Assembly (NCBI GenBank): GCA_903885525.1
Contig: CAISJA010000100.1
Location: forward strand, 1 to 7,085
DNA length: 7,085 nt
Origin: an uncultured Opitutaceae bacterium
GTDB lineage: Bacteria > Verrucomicrobiota > Verrucomicrobiia > Opitutales > Opitutaceae
Direction of reading: 5' to 3'
In this document: positions 1 through 6,333 of the stretch, in pieces
Layout of the letters: the number at the start of each line of letters is the position of its first letter
Position numbering within the stretch: position 1 is the stretch's first letter
Position numbers and translations under genes: made by a program
The notes under the pieces: generated by a model
What the model saw: the letters and a program-made list of their open reading frames with translations, nothing else
Database searches by the model: none
What the model was told of the DNA's origin: nothing

Positions 1-87
1 CCCGCCGCGCCGCCGCATCCGCCACAGGTAATAGGGAGCGGCGAAAAGCAGCAGGGGAAGAAAAAGGGTGCGGTACAGCCAGATCAC
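1..87 (-). CDS. waaA: Probable 3-deoxy-D-manno-octulosonic acid (Kdo) transferase, N-terminal fragment
   Basis: Only the first 29 codons are present; the gene runs off the left edge. It starts with GTG, and an in-frame TAA lies 8 codons upstream, so no longer start is possible. The peptide begins (M)IWLYRTLFLPLLLF, then AAPYYLWRMRRRGG: a short hydrophobic anchor followed by an arginine-rich stretch ending RRGG. Kdo transferases (WaaA/KdtA) typically begin with a membrane anchor followed by a basic segment like this. The enzyme transfers Kdo from CMP-Kdo to lipid A precursor at the cytoplasmic face of the inner membrane. No clear ribosome-binding site is seen; the nearest purine-rich run, AAGG, is about 20 bases upstream. 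The gene lies 101 bp downstream of the deoxyhypusine-synthase-like gene on the same strand and could be co-transcribed with it. Identification rests on 29 residues and remembered family resemblance. Another short membrane-anchored protein remains possible. Confidence 0.55.
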   Translation of the reverse strand, partial: MIWLYRTLFLPLLLFAAPYYLWRMRRRGG

Positions 88-136
88 AGCAGGGTTTCGT
101 CGGAGACCTTAGACAAATCGAGCGGAGGGACTGCCC

Positions 137-156
137 GCCGGACGCGGCGTCCTGGC
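137..156 (-). terminator. Small GC hairpin between the deoxyhypusine-synthase-like gene and waaA
   Basis: A stem GCC-GGACG pairs with CGTCC-GGC around a 3-base loop, with one bulged T. It lies about 33 bp past the stop of the upstream minus-strand gene. No T-run follows on the minus strand, so it is not a classical intrinsic terminator. It may be a weak attenuator, an RNA-end stabiliser or chance in GC-rich DNA. Confidence 0.2.
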
Positions 157-188
157 GTGCCCCATACCCGGCAGCTGCACGGCGTTCC

Positions 189-1235
189 TCACTGCCCGAG
201 CACCCACGCGAAAATCAGCGGGGCGACAATGGTGGCGTCGGACTCGACGATGAACTTTGGCGTCTTCTGCCCGAGCTTCCCCCAGGTGATTTTTTCGTTG
301 GGCACCGCGCCGGAATAGCTGCCATAGCTCGTGGTCGAATCGCTGATCTGGGCGAAATAGCCCCAGAGCGGCACGTTGGTCCGCCCGAGGTCCTGGTGCA
401 ACATCGGCACGACGCAGATGGGAAAATCGCCGGCGATGCCGCCGCCGATCTGGAAGAACCCGACCGAGCCCGCGCCATGCCGCAACGTCTTCGCGCTCTT
501 CGTGTACCAGTCAGCCAGCCAAGCCATATATTCGATGCCGGTGCGGACAGTGTGCACATTCCTGATCTCGCCGGTGATGACGCGGCCGGCATACATGTTG
601 CCGAGCGTGGCATCCTCCCAGCCAGGCACGATGATGGGGAGGTCGCGCTCGCAGGCGGCCAGCATCCAGGAGTTTTTCGGGTCGATCTGGTAGAGTTTTT
701 TCAATTTCCCCGAGCGGAGAATCTTGTACATGAACTCATGGGGAAAGTAGCGTTCGCCGGCCCGGTCGGCCGCGACCCACTCCGCCGCCACGGCCGCCTC
801 GATCCGGCGCATCGCCTCGCCCTCGGGGATGCAGGTGTCGGTCACGCGGTTCATGTGCCGGTCGAGCAGCGCCTGCTCGTCGCCGGCCGTGAGGTGGCGG
901 TAATGCGGCACCCGCTCGTAATAATCATGGGCCACCAAGTTGAAGATGTCCTCTTCGAGATTGGCTCCCGTGCAGACGATGGCGCCGACCTTCCCCTGCC
1001 GGATCATCTCGGCGAGACTGAGGCCCAGCTCGGCGGTGGACATCGCGCCGGCCAGCGTCACCAGCATCTGCCCGCCCGCCGCCAGGTGCGCCTCGTAACC
1101 CTTGGCCGCATCCAACAGCGCGGCGGCGTTGAAGTGCCGGTAATGCTGCGCTAGGTAGCGCGACACCGGCCCTTTTTTCCGGGCGAGGGCGGCATTGATG
1201 TCCTCCGGGCGCTGGCGCTGGCGTTTGGCTTTCAT
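189..1235 (-). CDS. Deoxyhypusine synthase-family protein, probably polyamine (homospermidine-type) biosynthesis
   Basis: The 348-residue protein belongs to the deoxyhypusine synthase (DHS) fold family: NAD-dependent enzymes that move the aminobutyl group of spermidine onto an acceptor via a lysine intermediate. Visible landmarks are the TGANLEED motif (residues 89-96, cf. TAGGVEED in eukaryotic DHS), PGWEDATLGNM (about 204-214), a GGG turn (264-266), and SGAVPNEKITWGK near the C terminus. In that last motif K320 matches the catalytic lysine of human DHS, with E314 and W318 also kept. Bacteria lack hypusinated eIF5A, so the acceptor is presumably a small amine such as putrescine, giving homospermidine; this is inference. 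Several residues that contact spermidine in human DHS are changed (see findings). I chose the ATG at 1235, which starts MKAKRQRQRPEDI. An in-frame ATG at 1268 would add 11 residues that do not look like part of the fold. The protein is cytoplasmic, with no signal peptide. It is divergent from the M16 protease gene and may lead an operon with waaA. Confidence 0.88.
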   Translation of the reverse strand: MKAKRQRQRPEDINAALARKKGPVSRYLAQHYRHFNAAALLDAAKGYEAHLAAGGQMLVTLAGAMSTAELGLSLAEMIRQGKVGAIVCTGANLEEDIFNLVAHDYYERVPHYRHLTAGDEQALLDRHMNRVTDTCIPEGEAMRRIEAAVAAEWVAADRAGERYFPHEFMYKILRSGKLKKLYQIDPKNSWMLAACERDLPIIVPGWEDATLGNMYAGRVITGEIRNVHTVRTGIEYMAWLADWYTKSAKTLRHGAGSVGFFQIGGGIAGDFPICVVPMLHQDLGRTNVPLWGYFAQISDSTTSYGSYSGAVPNEKITWGKLGQKTPKFIVESDATIVAPLIFAWVLGQ

Positions 1236-1308
1236 GGGTGCACCCAAGCAAGCAAGTGCCCCGCGCATTTGGCCATCCCAAAGTCAGCCTCGGCGCGGCC
1301 CCGCGGGC

Positions 1309-1345
1309 TTGACCTGCCTGCCGCTTCCGGGACTATCGGCCCGAT
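1309..1345 (+). promoter_or_regulatory. Weak candidate promoter and small palindrome upstream of the M16 protease gene
   Basis: Within the divergent spacer (1236-1386), TTGACC at 1309-1314 is close to a -35 hexamer. The best -10 match, TATCGG at 1334-1339, is at a long 19-bp spacing and is poor. It overlaps an 11-bp palindrome ATCGG-C-CCGAT (1335-1345), which could be an operator. Just upstream, CGCGG-CC-CCGCG (1294-1305) is another short inverted repeat. In DNA this GC-rich such matches arise by chance, so this is only a suggestion. Confidence 0.2.
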
Positions 1346-1386
1346 CCGCCGCCTCGGGACAGACGGCAGCCCCCTCCGCTCCCACC

Positions 1387-4251
1387 ATGTATCTCCGCCC
1401 CGCCCCCCTGCTCCGCACACTGCTGCTCCTGGCCCTGCTGGCCTCCGGCCTGCTCCGGTCCGCGCCGCCCGAAGGCCTGCCCTTCGCCCAGTCCGATCTG
1501 CCGGTCGACCCCGCCGTCATCTGGGGCCGGCTCGACAACGGTCTGCGCTATGCCCTCCTCCCCAACCGCGAGCCCAAGGGCCGCGCCAGCCTCCGCTTTG
1601 CCGTCGCGGCCGGCTCCCTGCATGAGGCCGATAACCAACGCGGACTCGCCCATTTCCTCGAACACCTCGCCTTCAACGGGAGCACTCATTTCGCCCCCGG
1701 CACCCTCGTCGAATACTTTCAACGCCTGGGCATGAGCTTCGGCGGCGACACCAACGCCTTCACCAGCTTCGACCGCACTGTCTATATGCTCGAGCTGCCC
1801 GACACCAGGCCCGAGACCCTGGCCCAAGCCTTTACCCTTTTCGCGGACTACGGCGGCGGCCTGCTCCTCGAGCCGGCGTCGATCGACAAGGAACGCGGCA
1901 TCATTCTGAGCGAAAAACGCGCCCGGGACTCCGTGGCCTACCGGCAGTTCGTCGGCGAAATGGAATACCTCCTCCCCGAATCGCGCCTCCCGCAGCGCCT
2001 GCCCATCGGCCTCCAGGAGATCATCACCGCGGCGCCCCGCGCCCCCCTGGCCGACTTCTACGATGCCTGGTACCGCCCCGAGCTGATCACCGTCGTGGCG
2101 GTGGGCGACTTTGATCCCGCCGCGGTCGAGGGCCAGCTCCGGGCCGCCCTCGCCCCGCTCAAGGCCCGCGCCGACGCCCGTCCCGCCCCCAGCCTCGGCC
2201 GCATCGGTGCCTCCGCCGCCCTGAGCACCCGTTTTCTGCCGGAGCCCGACGCCCCCGCCGTGCACTTGTCCATCGAGACGGTCAGCCCCTACCACGACGA
2301 GCCCGACACTGCCGCCACCCGCCTCAAGTACCTGCCGCGCTCCCTCGCCCTGCGCATGCTCAACCGCCGCTTCTCCATCCTCGCCAAGCAGGACGGTGCC
2401 GCCTTCCTCAACGGCATGGTCGGCGCCACCGAGCAATACCATTTCTTCCGCAACACCTCCGTCGAACTGACCTGCAAGCCCGAACAGTGGCAGGCCGCCC
2501 TGGCCGTCGGCGAACAGGAGCTGCGTCGCGCCCTCCAGTTCGGCTTCCAGCCGGCTGAACTACAGGAGGCCGTCGCCAACGAACGCAACGAACTCGCCCA
2601 GGCGGTGAGCTCCGCCGCCACCCGCCAGTCCGGCCAGCTCGCCGGTGAACTGGTCGAATCCTTCATCGACCGCATCGTCTTCACCCACCCCTCCACCGAA
2701 CTCGCTCTGTTTGCCCCGGCCCTCGCCAAGCTCACCATTGCCGACTGCGCCGCCGCCCTGCGCGAGGCCTGGTCGGACCAGCTGGGCCGGCGCATCTTCG
2801 TCACCGGCAACCTGCAGCTCGACCACGCCGACCAGCAGATCACCGCCGCCTACGCGGCCAGCCACGCCGTGGCGCTGCAGCCGCCGGCCAGGACCGCTGG
2901 CACCGCCTTCGCCTATACCGACTTCGGCGCGGCGGGGGCGATCGCCACCCGCACGGAAATCCCTGATCTCGGCCTCACCGAGCTGACCTTCCAGAACGGC
3001 GTCCGCCTCAATCTCAAGCCGACCGACTTCGAGGCCGGCCGCGTCCGGATCAGCGTCCGCGTCGGCGGCGGCAAGCTCACTCTGCCGTCCGGCCTGACCG
3101 GCCTGGATTTCCTCGCCAGCAACACCCTCCTCCTCGGCGGCCTCGGCAAGCACGACGCCGACGAGCTGCAGCGCCTGCTCGCCGGGCACACCGTCGGCAG
3201 CACCTTCGCCGTCGCCAACGACGCCTTTGTCTTCGGCGGCGTCACCGACAAGACCGACCTGACGCTCCAGCTCCAACTCCTCTGCGCCTACCTCACCGAT
3301 CCCGGCTACCGGCCGGAGGCCCTCCACCAGATCCAGCGCAACCTCGGGCCGTTCTACACCCGCCTCGCCCGCACCGTCGAGGGACCGCTGCAGACCGAGG
3401 TGCCGCGCCTCCTCGCCGCCGGCGACCCTCGTTTCGGACTGCCGCCGCTCCCCGCCCTCGCCGCCCGGTCCCTCGGTGAGATGCAGGCCTGGCTCACCCC
3501 GGAATTCACCCGCGGCCCGCTGGAAATCGCCGTCGCGGGCGATTTCGATCCCGCCGCCGCCGTCGCCGCCGTGGCCGGCACCTTCGGCAGCCTCCCGGCC
3601 CGCACCGCCAAGCCGGCCTACGGCACCGAACGGCAGGCCGCCTTCCCGGCCGCCCCGCTCGCCCGGCGCTATGCCATCCCAACGGAAATCCCCAAGGGCC
3701 TCGTCACCCTCTATTGGCCCGCCACCGACAGCCGCGACGTCCATGTTGCCCGCCGGTTGAACCTGCTCGCCGCCGTGCTCGACGACCGCCTGCGCGTCAG
3801 GATCCGCGAACAACTGGGCGGCACCTACTCGCCCCAGGCCGGCGCCAGCCTCAGCGACGCCTTCCGCGGCTTCGGCTACCTCATGGCCCAGTGCACGGTC
3901 GCCCCCGACCAGGCCCGCGCCATCGCCGATGCCATCCGCGCCGTCGCCGCCGACCTCCACGCTCACGGCGTGACCGACGACGAACTCGACCGCGCCAAGC
4001 AGCCCGCCCTCACCGCCGTCAAACAATCCCTCCGCACCAACCCCTACTGGCTCGCCAACGTGCTGGCCGCCGCCCAGGAGCAGCCCGAACGCCTCAACTG
4101 GAGCCGCGACCGCCTCGCCGATACCGCCGCCATCACCGCCGCCGAGCTGACCGCCCTCGCCCGGCAATACCTCGATCCCGCCAAGGTCCACGAGTTCATC
4201 TCCGTGCCCGCCGAACAGCCCGCCCCCCCGGCCCCGGCCGCCAAGCCGTGA
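1387..4251 (+). CDS. Exported M16-family zinc metalloprotease (pitrilysin / PqqL-like), two M16 units
   Basis: The 954-residue protein is predicted to degrade peptides in the periplasm or outside the cell. Residues 1-26 form a signal peptide: arginines, a leucine-rich core, and a possible cut after RSA. The first M16 unit (about 45-515) carries the inverted zinc motif HFLEH (H89, E92, H93) within RGLAHFLEHLAFNGS, plus the distal zinc ligand E176 in KERGIILSE. The second unit starts near 519. At the place equivalent to HFLEH it reads GLDFLAS (572-578), so it cannot bind zinc there. Further on it has the REQLGGTYS motif (R807 to Y814), the Arg/Tyr substrate-binding element of M16 enzymes. This active-unit plus inactive-unit arrangement is normal for full-length pitrilysins. 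The C-terminal tail is Pro/Ala-rich. The ATG at 1387 is preferred because it gives the signal peptide. The frame stays open to 1195, but that would add an Arg/Pro-rich leader and overlap the divergent gene. No Shine-Dalgarno is seen. The gene converges on the exosortase gene. Confidence 0.93.
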   Translation: MYLRPAPLLRTLLLLALLASGLLRSAPPEGLPFAQSDLPVDPAVIWGRLDNGLRYALLPNREPKGRASLRFAVAAGSLHEADNQRGLAHFLEHLAFNGSTHFAPGTLVEYFQRLGMSFGGDTNAFTSFDRTVYMLELPDTRPETLAQAFTLFADYGGGLLLEPASIDKERGIILSEKRARDSVAYRQFVGEMEYLLPESRLPQRLPIGLQEIITAAPRAPLADFYDAWYRPELITVVAVGDFDPAAVEGQLRAALAPLKARADARPAPSLGRIGASAALSTRFLPEPDAPAVHLSIETVSPYHDEPDTAATRLKYLPRSLALRMLNRRFSILAKQDGAAFLNGMVGATEQYHFFRNTSVELTCKPEQWQAALAVGEQELRRALQFGFQPAELQEAVANERNELAQAVSSAATRQSGQLAGELVESFIDRIVFTHPSTELALFAPALAKLTIADCAAALREAWSDQLGRRIFVTGNLQLDHADQQITAAYAASHAVALQPPARTAGTAFAYTDFGAAGAIATRTEIPDLGLTELTFQNGVRLNLKPTDFEAGRVRISVRVGGGKLTLPSGLTGLDFLASNTLLLGGLGKHDADELQRLLAGHTVGSTFAVANDAFVFGGVTDKTDLTLQLQLLCAYLTDPGYRPEALHQIQRNLGPFYTRLARTVEGPLQTEVPRLLAAGDPRFGLPPLPALAARSLGEMQAWLTPEFTRGPLEIAVAGDFDPAAAVAAVAGTFGSLPARTAKPAYGTERQAAFPAAPLARRYAIPTEIPKGLVTLYWPATDSRDVHVARRLNLLAAVLDDRLRVRIREQLGGTYSPQAGASLSDAFRGFGYLMAQCTVAPDQARAIADAIRAVAADLHAHGVTDDELDRAKQPALTAVKQSLRTNPYWLANVLAAAQEQPERLNWSRDRLADTAAITAAELTALARQYLDPAKVHEFISVPAEQPAPPAPAAKP

Positions 4252-4323
4252 TGGCAAAAAACCCAGCCCTCTGCCCAAACCTCGGCTCGCCTCCCCCTCC
4301 GCCGCGTACGGGTGCGCCCTGCC

Positions 4324-4342
4324 GGCAGAGAGAAAGGCTGCC
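4324..4342. terminator. Weak hairpin in the convergent spacer
   Basis: The spacer 4252-4370 separates two converging genes and should hold termination signals for both. The only notable hairpin is GGCAG paired with CTGCC around a 9-base loop. Neither strand has a proper T-run after it. Termination here may be Rho-dependent or use structures I cannot rank by eye. Confidence 0.15.
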
Positions 4343-4370
4343 TCCCCGCCGGGTCCACCCTGCCCCGATC

Positions 4371-5420
4371 TCACGCCTCGCCGGACGGTTCGACCGGGGC
4401 GGGCGCCTCGCCGGGCGTTCCCCCTGCCCTGTCCGTCTTCAACTCGATGTTGAGATTCAGCACCGGCACCAGCAACAGCAGTCCGGCGCAGGTGAGCACC
4501 AGCACGGCGTAGCCGGCGGTGTCGTGCACCGTTCCGCTGATGGCCTCCGGACCGTAGGCGTAGGCCCAGCCCGTCAGAAACAGGCTGCGCAGCAGATTCA
4601 TCCCAAACGCAAACCCCATCGAGGCCACGACCAGGAAAACCTTTTTCCAGAACCGGTCGAAAAATACGGAGCCGAGGAATGAGCCGGCAAACAGGCAGGC
4701 GGTGAGCGAGCGGATGCCCGAACACGCATCGGCCACCCCGACCGACCCCTTCGGCAGCACCAGCACATTGCCCTGCTGCTCGATCGTGTAGCCGAGCAGT
4801 TCAAAGCTGAATGCCACCACCGTCACCACCTTGCGCAGCAGGAAGAGACTGACCGCTGACTCCATCGCCGAGACCAGCGGGGCGGAGATCATCCAGATCA
4901 GCACGGGAAAGAGAAAGAGCACGGCGACCCGGAAACGCGGCTCGGCCAACAGGCCCGGCCGCGCCGCCGTGCCCGCCGGCGCACCGGGCGCCCCCGCCGG
5001 TCCGCCCGTCGGCACATTGAAGAAAATCAGCGGCAGCACGATGGCCGCCATCCCGCACGTCAGCGCCAATGTCCCGGGCTGCGACGTGCCCGCCCCCGCC
5101 CGGTAAAACGCCCCCAGCAGAAAAAACAGCGCCCCGCCGGCCAGCCCGGTCCCCGCCAGCAGCGTCAGCGTCAACCGCACCCAGCGCGGACCGGCCGGCG
5201 CCACCCCGGCCTCCCGCAACCGCCCCAGCACCTGCGGCCAACGCTCATAGACCACATAGGCGGTGAACAGCGGCACCAGCCAGCCGAAGGAATAATCGTC
5301 CTTCACCCGCCACCAATGCGACTGGTCCCAAGCCACGAATGCCATGAACCCGCCGGACAGTCCGAGCGCGGCCAGAAAGTTGGCCGGTGGCCTGGGCACG
5401 ATGCTGGGGGCGGAAGTCAC
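4371..5420 (-). CDS. Exosortase / archaeosortase-family transpeptidase
   Basis: This is an integral membrane protein of about 349 residues. Exosortases recognise PEP-CTERM-type tails on exported proteins, cleave them and pass the proteins to the envelope or to exopolysaccharide. The catalytic triad is visible: C233 in VADACSGIRSL, R278 in NLLRSLFLT and H299 in GTVHDTAGY. About eight membrane segments are seen, near 15-31, 45-58, 83-105, 118-134, 165-182, 237-254, 261-289 and 304-323. The DYSFGWLVP segment after the first helix is typical of the family. A Gly/Ala/Pro-rich stretch (about 136-161) separates helices four and five, and the tail is Pro/Glu/Ala-rich. No EpsI domain is fused. The start is uncertain. 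The GTG at 5420 keeps the whole first helix, but its GGGGGA abuts the start codon. GTG at 5399 is another option. ATG at 5345 would cut the first helix. The frame stays open to 5678, but that extension is Gly/Arg-rich and looks non-coding. No PEP-CTERM substrate or polysaccharide gene is in the window, so its partners are unknown. Confidence 0.9.
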   Translation of the reverse strand: MTSAPSIVPRPPANFLAALGLSGGFMAFVAWDQSHWWRVKDDYSFGWLVPLFTAYVVYERWPQVLGRLREAGVAPAGPRWVRLTLTLLAGTGLAGGALFFLLGAFYRAGAGTSQPGTLALTCGMAAIVLPLIFFNVPTGGPAGAPGAPAGTAARPGLLAEPRFRVAVLFLFPVLIWMISAPLVSAMESAVSLFLLRKVVTVVAFSFELLGYTIEQQGNVLVLPKGSVGVADACSGIRSLTACLFAGSFLGSVFFDRFWKKVFLVVASMGFAFGMNLLRSLFLTGWAYAYGPEAISGTVHDTAGYAVLVLTCAGLLLLVPVLNLNIELKTDRAGGTPGEAPAPVEPSGEA

Positions 5421-5488
5421 TCCCCCGAGCAAAGCCGCCGCCCCAGCCGGCGCAAGTCCGCTTACACCCCACCGCTGACTTTTGCCCG

Positions 5489-5524
5489 CCGGCCCGGTTG
5501 GCCGCTTCGGGGCGGACGGGCCGG
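5489..5524. repeat. Strong inverted repeat in the exosortase/HIT divergent spacer
   Basis: Perfect 8-bp arms CCGGCCCG (5489-5496) and CGGGCCGG (5517-5524) enclose an inner 4-bp stem CCGC/GCGG (5502-5505 and 5512-5515) with loop TTCGGG. No T-run follows on either strand, so it does not look like a terminator. It sits 69 bp upstream of the proposed exosortase start and 168 bp upstream of the HIT gene. It could be an operator or a leader-RNA structure for either. The rest of the spacer 5421-5692 shows no gene that I can support. Confidence 0.45.
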
Positions 5525-5692
5525 GCCGGAGGACCAGCTCACGACGCCTCCCGCGGCAGCTTCCACCACGGTCCGCGCCCGCCCCCACGCCCGCCGTCCG
5601 GCTGATCCCCGGCCGGATTCCGCCCTTACCCTCGGCGCGGCCAATCCGTGCTTTGACATCCCCGCCACCACCACCCACCTTCCCGCAGAAAC

Positions 5693-6190
5693 ATGGAACA
5701 CCTGCACGCCTACTGGCGGATGGAATACATCAAGGCCCCGCGCCTCCCGGAAGGCGGCAACCTCTTTGCCAACTTGCCCGCGCTGGGCGACGATGCCAAG
5801 GCGCTGATCATCCACCGCAGCCGCTGCTCCTACCTCCTCCTCAACCGCTATCCGTACAACGCCGGCCACCTCATGGCCGTGCCTTACCGCGCGGTCCAGG
5901 ATCTGCCCGCCCTCGACGCCGCCGAGCGGGCCGACCTGATGGACGAAATCATCCGCGCCGAGGAGATCCTCTGCGCCGCCCTCCAGCCCAACGCCTTCAA
6001 CGTCGGCTTCAACCTCGGACCGGCCGCCGGCGGCAGCATCGGGCACCTCCACTGCCACATCGTCCCGCGCTGGGCCGGCGATACCAACTTCATGCCCGTC
6101 ATCGGCGAAACCCGCGTCCTGCCCGAGTCCCTCGCCACCATGTACCGCCAGCTCCGCACCACGGCCGACCGCCTCTTCCCCTCCGCCTGA
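5693..6190 (+). CDS. HIT-family nucleotide hydrolase/phosphorylase (Ap4A phosphorylase-like)
   Basis: The 165-residue cytoplasmic protein belongs to the histidine triad superfamily, which hydrolyses or phosphorolyses nucleoside phosphate bonds, for example in diadenosine polyphosphates. The signature is GHLHCHIVPRW with H118, H120 and H122; the middle histidine is the expected nucleophile. Upstream, FNVGFNLGPAAGGSIGH (102-118) is the usual glycine-rich lead-in. NRYPYNAGHLMAVPYR (51-66) matches the N-terminal substrate-cradle segment of the family. The start MEHLHAYWRMEYI and the region after the triad, GDTNFMPVIGETRVLPESL, resemble the bacterial Ap4A-phosphorylase / FHIT-like branch rather than short HinT proteins. 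The length also fits that branch. The ATG at 5693 is well placed, although the leader (CCCGCAGAAAC) has no good Shine-Dalgarno. The gene is divergent from the exosortase and lies 143 bp before phoH on the same strand. The exact substrate cannot be read from the sequence. Confidence 0.92.
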   Translation: MEHLHAYWRMEYIKAPRLPEGGNLFANLPALGDDAKALIIHRSRCSYLLLNRYPYNAGHLMAVPYRAVQDLPALDAAERADLMDEIIRAEEILCAALQPNAFNVGFNLGPAAGGSIGHLHCHIVPRWAGDTNFMPVIGETRVLPESLATMYRQLRTTADRLFPSA

Positions 6191-6217
6191 TCTCCCGCCC
6201 CGTCGGCCTCCCTCTCC

Positions 6218-6237
6218 CCGGCACCGCCGGTTTCCTT
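6218..6237 (+). terminator. Possible intrinsic terminator after the HIT gene
   Basis: An all-GC stem CCGGC / GCCGG with loop ACC is followed directly by TTTCCTT, 27 bp past the HIT stop codon. The stem is only 5 bp and the T-run is broken, so it would be a modest terminator. If real, it would separate HIT transcription from phoH. Confidence 0.35.
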
Positions 6238-6333
6238 GCCCGAACCACTTTCACGCCCCCCCCCTCGATCCTTCCGACCCCGGCTTCGGCTCTCCCTTTC
6301 CCTCCGCCTCACGCCCCGCCCTTCCTGCCCGCA

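Noticed and set aside
396..1154. A 252-codon plus-strand open frame opposite the deoxyhypusine-synthase-like gene
   Set aside because: His/Arg/Gly-rich shadow with no recognisable motif; the minus-strand protein has clear family motifs.
1195..1386. N-terminal extension of the M16 protease to an ATG at 1195
   Set aside because: It would overlap the divergent gene and bury the signal peptide behind an Arg/Pro-rich stretch.
1333..2442. A 369-codon minus-strand open frame opposite the N-terminal half of the protease
   Set aside because: Gly/Glu-rich low-complexity translation mirroring the protease codons; not a plausible protein.
3714..4682. A 322-codon plus-strand frame spanning the protease end and the convergent spacer
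   Set aside because: Extremely Arg/Pro-rich translation overlapping two well-supported genes in other frames.
2560..4725. A 721-codon open frame on the minus strand opposite the M16 protease
   Set aside because: It is Gly/Ala/Glu-rich without domain features, lies opposite a clear protease gene, and is an expected by-product of GC-rich codon use.
5653..5658. TTGACA, a perfect -35 hexamer before the HIT gene
   Set aside because: No -10-like hexamer lies at 16-18 bp; the sequence there is CCACC/CCTTCC, so it is probably chance.
5421..5678. N-terminal extension of the exosortase frame to an ATG at 5678
   Set aside because: The added 86 residues are Gly/Arg-rich and unlike an exosortase N terminus. 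They also span the inverted repeat and most of the divergent spacer.
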